Below, one piece after another: positions 26,690 through 34,985 of a stretch of DNA of 36,542 nt. Both the position numbers and the translations under genes were made by a program. A model generated the notes under the pieces. It was not told the origin of the DNA. It ran no database searches and saw nothing but the letters and a program-made list of their open reading frames with translations. Positions within the stretch are counted from its first letter, which is position 1. Each line of letters begins with the position of its first letter. The stretch covers positions 1 to 36,542 of the forward strand of contig CACZPD010000035.1 in NCBI GenBank assembly GCA_902782955.1, written 5' to 3'. Source of the DNA: an uncultured Erysipelotrichaceae bacterium. GTDB taxonomy: Bacteria > Bacillota_I > Bacilli_A > Erysipelotrichales > Erysipelotrichaceae.

Positions 26690-27163
26690 TTACAGGATCT
26701 TTTCCATGGTAGTGGAAAGTACTTTGAATCCTTCTTTTTCATAGAAAGCTCTGGCTGCGTCATTGCCCTCCCACACATTCAGGGTAACATGATAACAGCC
26801 GCTTTCTTTTGCGAACGAAATGACGTGTTCATATAATTTATTGCCGATCTTCTGCCCGCGCAGATTCTGATCGACACACAGATCATCGATATAAAGTGTC
26901 AGGATATCCGTCATGTTGTTTTCATGCGCCCGTTTCCGGAATGCACAGAATGCGTAGCCGACGGCATTGTCATCATCATCTGCCGCAATGAATACCGGTC
27001 TCTGCGGGTCTGCGATGATCTCCTCCAGTTCCTCGACGGTATATTTCGTCGTATCAGGGATGAAGATATCCGGACGGATCGCCGCGTGTATGTTCAGCAC
27101 CTGCAGCAGCATCCCCATTATCGCAGGGATATCTTTGTTTTCCGCTTTTCTGATTCTGATCAT
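26690..27163 (-). CDS. GNAT family N-acetyltransferase
   Basis: A 157-residue acetyl-CoA-dependent acetyltransferase. IRIRKAENKDIPAI opens the fold. Motif A is LYIDDLCVDQNLRGQKIGNKLYEHVISFAK (the CoA-binding R-G-Q-K-I-G). Motif B ends in LNVWEGNDAARAFYEKEGFKV. The acceptor is unknown. It is 8 bp after the GH32 stop and is the last gene of the sucrose operon, with GGAGG inside the end of the GH32 gene. Confidence 0.92.
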   Translation of the reverse strand: MIRIRKAENKDIPAIMGMLLQVLNIHAAIRPDIFIPDTTKYTVEELEEIIADPQRPVFIAADDDDNAVGYAFCAFRKRAHENNMTDILTLYIDDLCVDQNLRGQKIGNKLYEHVISFAKESGCYHVTLNVWEGNDAARAFYEKEGFKVLSTTMEKIL

Positions 27164-27171
27164 TGTCGTAC

Positions 27172-28692
27172 TTATTCCTCCGGCTCGGTGATGACAAAAT
27201 CATCATCCACCGTTTTTTTCGCCTGCCAGATGGTCATATCCACATTCTTTCCGTTCATGCGCAGCTGGCGTTCCTGTTCCGTCGGGAAGATCCTGGCGGT
27301 CAGCACATATTCACCGTCGTTGACGAAGATCTCGACGATGCTGTGATCGGCGAATACCTGCAGGCTTTTCATGCCCTGCGGCATACTGATCGTCCGCTTT
27401 GTGCCGTAAGCCGTATTGACTGTGTTCGTCATGTCGCTTCTGTCAATCGTAAACTGTCCGGTCATCTTGGAATAGGAGATCTCAAATCCCTTGTGGTTCA
27501 TCTCAGCGAACAGATTCAGGGTAAAGGATTCCAGGTCCGGATTCTGTACACTGATCACACACGCATCGGGCGTTGTGCCGATCGTTTTATTCTGCAGGAT
27601 CTCGCCGTTTTTAGCTTCAAAAAGCAGTTCACCTTTCAAAAGATCGATATTGCGCGAAGGTCTCTGCATCAGTTTCCCGTCTTCAATAGTCAGTTCACGC
27701 GGCAGTGTCTGCAGGCCGGCCCAGCCTTCCTCGTCGGTCGGCGGATATGTATATTCCACGCCTCCGACCCAGGCCTCAAGAACGGCTGTGTTTTCATATT
27801 GTTTCTGAAACGCGCACTGGGCAGCGTAGAAATCAAAGCCCCTGTCCAGCTCCTCATATTGTCCGTCGGGAATGAATTCGAGATTCTCAAAATCCATATC
27901 TCCGATGAAATATATATTATGGCAGCTGTTTTCAAATCCCTCCCGGTCTGTTTCCAGACCCTGCGGCGAGAACAGAAGCAGCCATTTCTCACCGACTTTT
28001 TCAAGGTCCGGGCATTCTGCCATGAATCCGAAATGATCATATCCCCGCACTTTCAGCTCACCGCAGAGACTCCATCCTTCTGTGATCTTATCTGAAGAAT
28101 ACAGTAGGAGGACACCCTGCAGATCCCTGTTCTGCGCGCCGTAAAGAATGTAGTATTTTCCGTCTTCCTCCCGATAGAAAAGCTTCGGGTCACGCTGATG
28201 TTCCGTATAATCCTTTGCCGGGAAAATGATCGGCTCCGGATATTTGCAATGAAAACCTCTCTTATCCATCTTTCCGAGCATCTGATACTGGCTGCGCTGA
28301 TTCTGCGCGTCACGGCTGTTTCCGGTATAGGCATAATAAAGAATATCGTCTTCGATGAAAGCGCTGCCGCTGTAGCAGCCGTTGTTTTCACACCATGTGT
28401 CCGGTATGACCGCAATACCCATGTTCTTCCAGTGAACAAGGTCTTCACTGGTCACATGATACCAGTGCTTCATGCCGTGCACGGCACCGAACGGGAACCA
28501 CTGGTAAAACAGATGCCATTTGCCGTTATACCAGCAGAAACCGTTGGGGTCGTTCATCAGACCGGTCACGGTCTGTACATGATAATCACAGCGCCAGCGG
28601 GATTTCTGAATCTGTTCATGCAGCTTTTCCAGCTCCGGCAGATCTTCTTCTTTCAGTACTCTCTTTTTTTCTTCCTTTGTCCATTCTTTCAT
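27172..28692 (-). CDS. Sucrose-6-phosphate hydrolase / beta-fructosidase, GH32
   Basis: A 506-residue GH32 enzyme. The catalytic residues are in conserved blocks: TGLMNDPNGF (nucleophile Asp), EHQRDPKLF (transition-state stabiliser), and MAECPDLE (acid/base Glu). A C-terminal beta-sandwich follows. With no signal peptide it is cytosolic, which favours ScrB-type cleavage of sucrose-6-phosphate to glucose-6-phosphate and fructose. I use the ATG at 28692 because GATGAGG lies 6 nt upstream. An in-frame ATG at 28704 overlaps the epimerase stop as ATGA and remains possible. No sucrose PTS permease is in the window. Confidence 0.93.
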   Translation of the reverse strand: MKEWTKEEKKRVLKEEDLPELEKLHEQIQKSRWRCDYHVQTVTGLMNDPNGFCWYNGKWHLFYQWFPFGAVHGMKHWYHVTSEDLVHWKNMGIAVIPDTWCENNGCYSGSAFIEDDILYYAYTGNSRDAQNQRSQYQMLGKMDKRGFHCKYPEPIIFPAKDYTEHQRDPKLFYREEDGKYYILYGAQNRDLQGVLLLYSSDKITEGWSLCGELKVRGYDHFGFMAECPDLEKVGEKWLLLFSPQGLETDREGFENSCHNIYFIGDMDFENLEFIPDGQYEELDRGFDFYAAQCAFQKQYENTAVLEAWVGGVEYTYPPTDEEGWAGLQTLPRELTIEDGKLMQRPSRNIDLLKGELLFEAKNGEILQNKTIGTTPDACVISVQNPDLESFTLNLFAEMNHKGFEISYSKMTGQFTIDRSDMTNTVNTAYGTKRTISMPQGMKSLQVFADHSIVEIFVNDGEYVLTARIFPTEQERQLRMNGKNVDMTIWQAKKTVDDDFVITEPEE

Positions 28693-28700
28693 GATTTGCC

Positions 28701-29696
28701 TCATCTTTCAGGATGTCTGATCTCAAAAACAATATGATGCTTCATCGGCCTCCCCGCATAAACGATCGGTTTGGCCGTGACTGTTTCGTAATTGATGCCG
28801 TTGGGATGATATTCCGCTTCGAAGCAGAACGCTGCGGAACTGCCGGTCCGGAATCCGTATTTGCCCGTCCATTCCCCGAGCCAGTATGCGGTATAAAGAT
28901 GGAATCCGGGGAAATCCGATGACATATGCAGTTCAAGGTCATTGCATTCCGCCGCAGCCATATGCCTGATCCCTTCTCCTTCCACTTCGTAATAGTGGTC
29001 AAAGCCTTTTTCACCGACTTCCGCATATCCCTGACGCAGTGTTTTATATTCGGTGAAATCATACGGCGTGCCGGTTACTTCATTCATTTTTTCTTCAGCC
29101 ATGCCGTTTTCATCGTTTTCCGCGTACAGATGGCTGTCCAGCCTGATCCGGTGGTCAAAGACAGTCTGCGACATGTCCAGATTGAAGTAGGAGTGGTTGG
29201 TGAACGCAAAGAGCGTATCCCGGTCCGTTTCCCCTTCACTGATGATTTCAATGCCGCTGTCCAGCAGGATGTATGTTATCTTAACTGCGAGGTTTCCCGG
29301 ATATCCTTCTTCCATATCCGGACTGAGATACGTGAAGATCAGACGGTCTTCTTTTTCTTCTGCCTTAAAGATCTTTTTATCAAATCCCTCTTTTCCGCCA
29401 TGGTTGCAGTTGCCGCCGTTATTGATGAACAGCGGGCCGTATGTTTTCCCGTTCAGGGTGAATAAGCCTTTCCCGATCCGGTTGGCTGTCCGGCCGATGC
29501 AGGCACCGATATAGCAGTCCTGCCCCAGATATCCCTGCATATCATCAAAGCCAAGCACGATATCCCTTCCTGTCTTCTTGTCGGTAAAGGATACGAGCGT
29601 CGCCCCGTAATCCATTACCGAAAAGCGGATCTTTTCGTTTTCCAGTGTATGCAGATATACATCATTTCCTTTTGTGTCCTGTCCGAAATATTTCAT
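28701..29696 (-). CDS. galM: Aldose 1-epimerase
   Basis: A 331-residue GalM. Visible blocks are GATLVSFTDKKTGRDIVLGFDDMQGYL, IGRTANRIGKGLFTLNGKTY, the substrate-binding NCNHGGKEGFDKKIF, the catalytic FAFTNHSYFNLD (His) and the acid Glu in AAFCFEAEYHPNGIN. It interconverts alpha and beta anomers of aldohexoses such as glucose. It sits between the Cof HAD (4-nt ATGA overlap) and GH32, which fits processing of sugar released by the GH32 enzyme. Confidence 0.93.
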   Translation of the reverse strand: MKYFGQDTKGNDVYLHTLENEKIRFSVMDYGATLVSFTDKKTGRDIVLGFDDMQGYLGQDCYIGACIGRTANRIGKGLFTLNGKTYGPLFINNGGNCNHGGKEGFDKKIFKAEEKEDRLIFTYLSPDMEEGYPGNLAVKITYILLDSGIEIISEGETDRDTLFAFTNHSYFNLDMSQTVFDHRIRLDSHLYAENDENGMAEEKMNEVTGTPYDFTEYKTLRQGYAEVGEKGFDHYYEVEGEGIRHMAAAECNDLELHMSSDFPGFHLYTAYWLGEWTGKYGFRTGSSAAFCFEAEYHPNGINYETVTAKPIVYAGRPMKHHIVFEIRHPER

Positions 29697-30493
29697 TCTT
29701 CCTCCTCGCTGATCAGTCCGTGTTTTATAAACAGACGGTATAATCCGTCATCATCGATCGCATCCGTGATCTCGTCTGCCGCCTTTTTGGCAGCCTCACA
29801 TCCGTTGCCCATGCATACGCCCCATCCGGCAAAACGGATCATTTCAACATCGTTCGGTCCGTCTCCTACCGCCATGATCTCTTCCCTTGAAAGGGAAAAG
29901 CGGTCCATTACAGCCTGCATGCCTGTGGTCTTGTCGCAGTCATCCGCGTAGACGTCGACAGCGAGATCAGACCAGTGCGTACACGCAGTATGCGGCATTC
30001 TGCAGTGAACGGGATCCCATACCGCCCTGCCGGTATACGGAATAAACATGTAGACCGGGTTTTCCCGGATCCTTTCAATATCTTCCGCCGGCGGCACTGG
30101 TGTATGGATCATCGCCTGTACATGGCGTACATGGTCATCCGCATAATTCATATACATTCTGTCTTCTTCCAGAAAAAGACAGGGAAACGGATTTGTTTTT
30201 AATTCCTCATAGAGGATGCCCATATCTTCAGCCGGTACGGGATGTCTGTAAAAAACTCCTGTCCTGTCATAACAGAGCGCGCCGTTTACAGTGACATATC
30301 CGTCCAGTTCGATTCCTTCCAGATTCAGCTGCTCCATTTCAAGGCGGTGTCTTCCTGTACAGGCAAAAACCAGTATACTGTTTCTTCTTGCACGGTCGAC
30401 CGCAAAACGCGCTGAATGCGGTATTCCGTCAATGGTATGGGAATACAGCGTGCTGTCCATATCCAGAAATACTGCCCTGATTCTGTTTCTCAT
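29693..30493 (-). CDS. Cof-type HAD hydrolase
   Basis: A 266-residue type IIB HAD phosphatase. Motif I is FLDMDSTLY with Asp11 and Asp13; Ser14 replaces the usual Gly. Motif II is FACTGR, the cap is C2-type, the lysine is in DCDKTTGMQAV, and motif III is MAVGDGPNDVEMIRFAG. These are the Cof-like sugar-phosphate phosphatases. It heads the operon that continues galM, GH32 and GNAT. AAAGGAAG lies upstream of the ATG. Confidence 0.88.
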   Translation of the reverse strand: MRNRIRAVFLDMDSTLYSHTIDGIPHSARFAVDRARRNSILVFACTGRHRLEMEQLNLEGIELDGYVTVNGALCYDRTGVFYRHPVPAEDMGILYEELKTNPFPCLFLEEDRMYMNYADDHVRHVQAMIHTPVPPAEDIERIRENPVYMFIPYTGRAVWDPVHCRMPHTACTHWSDLAVDVYADDCDKTTGMQAVMDRFSLSREEIMAVGDGPNDVEMIRFAGWGVCMGNGCEAAKKAADEITDAIDDDGLYRLFIKHGLISEEEE

Positions 30494-30584
30494 TCCGCTT
30501 CCTTTCCTAACATTTTATAATAGTTTCATACCCGATTAAAGCAGGAAGGAATGATTTTGGTTCTTAAGATTCACTGCGCAGAAC

Positions 30585-30612
30585 TTGCACCGGAAAAAAA
30601 TCGTGCTATTCT
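30585..30612 (+). promoter_or_regulatory. Promoter of the SEDS/PBP operon
   Basis: TTGCAC (30585-30590), a 16-bp spacer ending in TGC, then TATTCT (30607-30612), which also forms an extended -10 element. The ribosome binding site CGGAG and ATG at 30636 follow. Confidence 0.6.
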
Positions 30613-30635
30613 ATTGTATATTTATCGGAGAACAT

Positions 30636-32069
30636 ATGTTTTTTACGAAGAAGAAAAGCGGCAGCGAGCCTGCCGCGGAAAAAGAGGCCGTTGACAGAAG
30701 CGACCGATATATTATCCTGGCAGTGCTCATACAGGTAGGCATGAGCGGACTGCTGTTTTTGAAGTCCCGGGAAGCTTCGCTGAATTACCTGATCCTGCTG
30801 ATCCCGATCCTGATCGTGACAGCCTTCCTCGGCACGCATACCTACAACAAAGACGGGGATATGAAACTGTTCTTTGCTTTTGCGGTCCTGGCTTCCATCG
30901 GTGCTGCCCTGCAGTTTCTGGTCGATGAGATCTATCATCCGCCGACAGTTTTCAGTCCGGTGAAATATCTGATATCGTTCGGCTGCTCGTTTCTTTTTAT
31001 CCTGTTCTATAAGCTGTTCAGGAAAATGCTGAACCATTCGGTAACGCTGTATCTTGCGATCCTGATGGCAGCCGGCATCTATGCCCTTCTCTATTTCAAG
31101 GGTGTCGATCCGAACGGCTACGGGACAAAAGCCTGGCTGACTGTAGGACCTGTCACATTCCAGCTGACCGACTTTACGAAGATCACAGCACTGATCTTCT
31201 ACTCGACGTTATTTTCTTCGAAAAGTGAACGAAGCACATGGTTTATCCTTGTGATCTCCTCGCTGTTCTTTGCGCTGAATCTTGCCGGATCCGTACTGAT
31301 CCATGAACTCGGTTCATTCTTCATCCTGTTTTTCCTGCATCTTTCGGTCTTGTGCATATTCATGCCCCACAGCATGCCGAAGCGGATCTATCTGATCGCC
31401 ATATTCCTGTTCTGCGTCATGGTCGTGGGCGGATCATTTGTTCTTTACAAAGTACTGCTTCCGCAGGCGGAAAGCGGTACGCTGAGCAGGTTCTCCGCGT
31501 TCATATGGCCGATCGTCAAGAAAATCTATGTCCGCTTCTCCCTGACAGCGAACCTGAATTCCGATCCGTACGGGTCAGGCTACCAGCTCCTGCAGGGAAA
31601 GAAGGCCCTCTGGATGAGCGGGCTGCTCGGCAATACGGTGAATTTCAGCGCCCTGCCTGTACCGGAGAGCGATATGGCGTTTATCGCCCTGGCGTCCGGT
31701 TTCGGACTGCCGCTGGCATTCTTCACCGTTCTGATGTTTCTCAGGATCTTTATTTCGGGATCTGAGATCTCCAGAAAGATATCCGAATACGACCCTGCCG
31801 ATTCCGTTCTTGTCTACAGTGTTACAATCATGCTGTTCCTGCAGGCAATGATCGTGATCCTGGGGTCATGCAACCTGATTCCGTTTACCGGTCTCCCCAT
31901 CCCCTTCCTTTCAAGGGGCGGGACCTATCAGGCAATCGTATTCAGTTTTGCCGGTCTGATGATATCTCTGTCACAGAATAACGGCAGGAAATATAAGGAA
32001 AGTGAGGTGGATCCGGATGTCACAGAACAGCTCCAAATCCCATACACGGGTCAGGATCAGGATCAGTGA
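30636..32069 (+). CDS. SEDS peptidoglycan glycosyltransferase (FtsW/RodA/SpoVE family)
   Basis: A 477-residue integral membrane protein with about ten membrane helices. It has GYGTKAWLTVGPVTFQLTDFTKI (family GAkrWi.lGp.sfQPSElaKl) and the extracellular NSDPYGSGYQ with Asp310 at the position of the catalytic aspartate. ESDMAFIALASGFGL and GLPIPFLSRGGTY follow. It polymerises lipid II. I take the ATG at 30636 (CGGAGA upstream); an ATG 51 bp further up is in frame but lies before the ribosome binding site. It overlaps the penicillin-binding protein gene by 53 bp, so the two are a coupled pair. The usual QPD motif is HEL (residues 233-235). Confidence 0.9.
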   Translation: MFFTKKKSGSEPAAEKEAVDRSDRYIILAVLIQVGMSGLLFLKSREASLNYLILLIPILIVTAFLGTHTYNKDGDMKLFFAFAVLASIGAALQFLVDEIYHPPTVFSPVKYLISFGCSFLFILFYKLFRKMLNHSVTLYLAILMAAGIYALLYFKGVDPNGYGTKAWLTVGPVTFQLTDFTKITALIFYSTLFSSKSERSTWFILVISSLFFALNLAGSVLIHELGSFFILFFLHLSVLCIFMPHSMPKRIYLIAIFLFCVMVVGGSFVLYKVLLPQAESGTLSRFSAFIWPIVKKIYVRFSLTANLNSDPYGSGYQLLQGKKALWMSGLLGNTVNFSALPVPESDMAFIALASGFGLPLAFFTVLMFLRIFISGSEISRKISEYDPADSVLVYSVTIMLFLQAMIVILGSCNLIPFTGLPIPFLSRGGTYQAIVFSFAGLMISLSQNNGRKYKESEVDPDVTEQLQIPYTGQDQDQ

Positions 32070-33423
32070 ACTCGCAGCCTGCATCGTCTGTTTCCTGTTT
32101 ATCGCCTTCTTTTCGTTCAAATATCTTATCCGTCCGGCCGCTGACAGCAATTCCCGGGCGCTGCGGAATACGATCATTTACGACGCCGTAAAGAATTATG
32201 CGCTGGAGGGGGATATCGTCGACCGTGACGGTGCCCTGATCATGGGCAACGCGGTTGAGGGAATACCCGCTTACGCGCCTGCCGGGAAGAACAGGAGTTA
32301 CGCCTATCTGCTCGGCTATTATACGGTCAGCCAGAACCGTGAAAACAAATACGGTCTGCGCGGATCATTGAATGAGTATCTTCTCTTCACACTCGACAAA
32401 GCAAACAAAGGCGCGACCGTCACCCTGACAACAGACAACGCGCTGCAGAATTACGCTTTTGAATCGATCCTGAACGGACAGGAAGGCAGCGTGATCGTAC
32501 TGGATAACAAGACGGGTGATGTGCTCTGCTTCACCAGCAAAAGCAACATCGACTATGATGTCAATGATATGGAAAGCTTCATCGGAAGTGATGTCGAAGG
32601 TGCCCAGTTCAGACGCGGGACATTTGAAAACGATCCGCCGGGAAGTACCTTCAAGATCGTCACTGCCGCAGCAGCCATCGAAAAGGATATCGATGAAAAC
32701 CTGCCGGATGATTTCTTCGCGTACACCGATACCGGGGAATATTACGCGCCGGATTCCGACTTTGTCATCACCAATTATGAACACGCGGTGTGGGGAGAAG
32801 TCGATCTTGAAAAGGCAATGAACAATTCCGTCAACTGTTACTTCGCAAATCTCGGCGTCAAGATCGGTGCCGAGCGCATGAACAGGATGGCAAAGAACCT
32901 GATGATCGGCAGCGATATCAAAATACCGTTCCTCTGCACGATCCACTCCCGCATCGATATCAGCAATGCGGAACCGGTCACGATCGCACAGACGGCATTC
33001 GGGCAGGGAAATACGGAGATCACCCCCTTCCATCTTGCCCTCATTGCCCAGGCTATGGCCAATGACGGTAAGATGATGCAGCCGAATATCGTCAAGAGGA
33101 TACAGAGCGGAAATTCCCTTCTGTACAAATCAAATCCTTCCGTGCTGAAAAACTGCTTCCGGGCTAAAATCGCGGAGCAGCTGAAACCGATCCTGCATTC
33201 CACAGCGGTCGGATACGGAATTGATGAAGCTTCCTGCGGCATGGTCTATGCCAAAACCGGAACAGCTGAATGCGCCAATGACCGGATCCATACATATATT
33301 ATCGGATTTACGGAAGACGCAAGCTTCTGCATCAGCATGAACGATTCCGAGCACAGTTCGGATCTGTGGCCGAAAGCAAAACAGCTGGTCCAGTTCATCA
33401 ACCAGGTCTATACAAGAGAATGA
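32017..33423 (+). CDS. Class B penicillin-binding protein (PbpA-like transpeptidase)
   Basis: A 468-residue bitopic enzyme. It has an N-terminal signal anchor (about residues 17-38), a short pedestal with GDIVDRDGALI, then the transpeptidase domain. The SxxK active site is PPGSTFK with Ser210 and Lys213, SxN is SVN at 271-273, and KTG is at 413-415. It cross-links peptidoglycan made by the overlapping SEDS protein. At 468 residues it is shorter than typical class B PBPs (about 550-700), like PbpA of actinobacteria and clostridia. I use the ATG at 32017 because GTGAGGTGG lies just upstream; a GTG at 32002 is an alternative. Confidence 0.93.
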   Translation: MSQNSSKSHTRVRIRISELAACIVCFLFIAFFSFKYLIRPAADSNSRALRNTIIYDAVKNYALEGDIVDRDGALIMGNAVEGIPAYAPAGKNRSYAYLLGYYTVSQNRENKYGLRGSLNEYLLFTLDKANKGATVTLTTDNALQNYAFESILNGQEGSVIVLDNKTGDVLCFTSKSNIDYDVNDMESFIGSDVEGAQFRRGTFENDPPGSTFKIVTAAAAIEKDIDENLPDDFFAYTDTGEYYAPDSDFVITNYEHAVWGEVDLEKAMNNSVNCYFANLGVKIGAERMNRMAKNLMIGSDIKIPFLCTIHSRIDISNAEPVTIAQTAFGQGNTEITPFHLALIAQAMANDGKMMQPNIVKRIQSGNSLLYKSNPSVLKNCFRAKIAEQLKPILHSTAVGYGIDEASCGMVYAKTGTAECANDRIHTYIIGFTEDASFCISMNDSEHSSDLWPKAKQLVQFINQVYTRE

Positions 33424-33445
33424 AAACTGCCCGAAGGCAGTTTTT
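33423..33445 (+). terminator. Terminator of the SEDS/PBP operon
   Basis: A 9-bp stem AAAACTGCC/GGCAGTTTT (33423-33431 with 33436-33444) with loop CGAA and five T. It may also act, more weakly, on the minus-strand lipoprotein gene. Confidence 0.85.
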
Positions 33446-34169
33446 AGTTTATATGACCGAAGTATTGGAATAATTCTTCCGTGTGGTCGGCACCGAGCGT
33501 TACGATCGTGACAACATACAGATATTTGCCTGTATAGCAGTAAACCTGGCGGTAGTATAACGGCTGTTCCTGCTGGGTTACAGTCGATTTCAGACATGGA
33601 TGTGTTTCACCCATGAAATTTACTTCCAGTCCTGTAATTTCAATATCTGTAAAACCCTGGGATTCAAATTCTTTTCTGAGTGTGGATTCCGACATGCTGT
33701 ATAAAAGTTCCGTATTTCCGGTTGTAACATCCTGATCACTCTGAGAGACTACGACATTGATCGTCGCCGGAAGGCTCATATCGTATGCATATGCATCGAT
33801 TACAGTCAGTCCCTTTTCAAGCATATTTTTGGCAAACTCGCTGTCCATGGTTTCACCGGTCTGTTTATTGACTTCAGCCAGCTGTTCGTCATCCGCAAAC
33901 GTCCAGCCTTCAGGAAGATCGATCACCAGATCAAGAGATTCATTCCAATAAACCTGTCCTGATACTTCACCATGCTGGAGCTCAATACTTTCACCTTCTG
34001 TTTCTCCGGTATTTTCAGGTTCAGGAGTTTCCTGTTCTTTCGGAATTTCCGTTTCTTCAGGTTCTTCCGGAGTCGGAACAGGATCCGGTTCTTTTTCTTT
34101 GTTTCCGCATGCTGTCAATGACAGTATCATGAAGCTGCTGAGGATCACTTTTAATGTTTTATTGCTCAT
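33444..34169 (-). CDS. Lipoprotein of unknown function
   Basis: A 241-residue secreted lipoprotein. The signal peptide MSNKTLKVILSSFMILSLTAC ends in a lipobox with Cys21. A Pro/Glu-rich linker follows (about residues 27-62), then a globular domain with WNESLDLVIDLPEGWTFADDEQL and a C-terminal HPCLKSTVTQQEQPLYYRQVYCYTGKYLYVVTIVT. The domain pattern (hydrophobic WxF region, late YLYVVTI strand) recalls extracellular domains of unknown function in Bacillota. I start at the ATG at 34169 with AAAGGA about 10 nt upstream; a GTG at 34178 is less likely. Confidence 0.7.
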   Translation of the reverse strand: MSNKTLKVILSSFMILSLTACGNKEKEPDPVPTPEEPEETEIPKEQETPEPENTGETEGESIELQHGEVSGQVYWNESLDLVIDLPEGWTFADDEQLAEVNKQTGETMDSEFAKNMLEKGLTVIDAYAYDMSLPATINVVVSQSDQDVTTGNTELLYSMSESTLRKEFESQGFTDIEITGLEVNFMGETHPCLKSTVTQQEQPLYYRQVYCYTGKYLYVVTIVTLGADHTEELFQYFGHIN

Positions 34170-34229
34170 AATATACACATCCTTTTTTATACTATACAGT
34201 ATTTTCTTACCTCGTTTCAGTCTGAAATC

Positions 34230-34664
34230 TCAAAAAATCATATTGGTAATGACCCAGCCTGCGGCCAGAGAAATGACAAGACTGAGAAGGTCATTCCTTT
34301 TCCTCGCCCTAACATTTTCAGGAACATAATATCTGCCGGTATTTCTGTTGACCGTAATGCTTATTTCCGGCACAAAATCCGGATGTCCCGCAAAGTCGCT
34401 GATACAGTGTTCCCATTGGCGGCCATGGGAATCACAGAGTATAAGCGAATGTTTCTTTCCACGGTATTCCCATACATATCTGTAGGATGAAACGCTGCGC
34501 CCTTCCTTTTCATCATAAACATCCGGAAAAGGCTCGTCTCTGTATGCGGTAACAGTGACTGCATCCGGATCGGTTTTTCCGCCGGCGGCAGATTTATTAA
34601 ACGCTGTCATCTGGATAATTTCTATGACTGCAGCTATCGCAGCGAATACTATCATTTTGATCAT
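34230..34664 (-). CDS. Small two-helix membrane protein, unknown
   Basis: A 144-residue protein with an N-terminal helix (residues 4-20, IVFAAIAAVIEIIQMTA) and a C-terminal one (about 127-143). Between them is a soluble part with SSYRYVWEYRGKKHSLILCDSHGRQW and VPEISITVNRNTGRYYVPENVR. This layout is like DUF3592-type proteins, but I cannot confirm the family. GAGAGGG precedes the ATG. It lies 60 bp upstream of the lipoprotein gene on the same strand, so the two may be co-transcribed. Confidence 0.55.
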   Translation of the reverse strand: MIKMIVFAAIAAVIEIIQMTAFNKSAAGGKTDPDAVTVTAYRDEPFPDVYDEKEGRSVSSYRYVWEYRGKKHSLILCDSHGRQWEHCISDFAGHPDFVPEISITVNRNTGRYYVPENVRARKRNDLLSLVISLAAGWVITNMIF

Positions 34665-34732
34665 ATTTCCCTCTCACTGTTTTTCTGCAGTAAATATAAC
34701 GTATTTAAAGATAAAACGGACGGTTTATCTTC

Positions 34733-34760
34733 TTTTCATTTCAGAAAAACATGATAGAAT
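34733..34760 (+). promoter_or_regulatory. Promoter of lysS T-box transcript
   Basis: TTTTCA (34733-34738), 16-bp spacer, TAGAAT (34755-34760). It is placed just upstream of the leader RNA. Confidence 0.45.
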
Positions 34761-34778
34761 AAACAGGCAAGCAATGAA

Positions 34779-34964
34779 GGAGAGCGGATCCGCGAAACGT
34801 TTAGAGAGAGTTTCTGGCCGGTGAAAAGAAACAAACGGGAAACGGATTGACAAAGACTCCGGAGCTTAAACCGCATGTCTGCGATATAGACATAAGAGGC
34901 ACTTTACAGTGTGAATTAGGGTGGTACCACGAACAAGCTCTCGTCCCTATGGAGGAGAGTTTTT
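34779..34964 (+). ncRNA. T-box leader riboswitch of lysS
   Basis: The conserved T-box sequence AGGGTGGTACCACG is at 34918-34931. It is followed by a terminator hairpin (34938-34946 with 34951-34959, then TTTTT) that competes with the antiterminator. Stem I can be drawn from GGAG (34779-34782) pairing CTCC (34857-34860) and ATCCG (34788-34792) pairing CGGAT (34843-34847). The internal loop on the 3' side reads TGACAAAGA, which puts AAA (34852-34854) in the specifier position. AAA is a lysine codon and fits lysS; AAG at 34853-34855 is the frame alternative. Uncharged tRNA-Lys would promote readthrough. A central stem ATGTCT/AGACAT is also visible. Confidence 0.88.
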
Positions 34965-34985
34965 ATATTTAAGGAGGATATAACC

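Noticed and set aside
34846..34851. TTGACA inside the T-box leader as a -35 box
   Set aside because: No -10 box follows at proper spacing, and the bases are accounted for by the specifier loop of the T-box.
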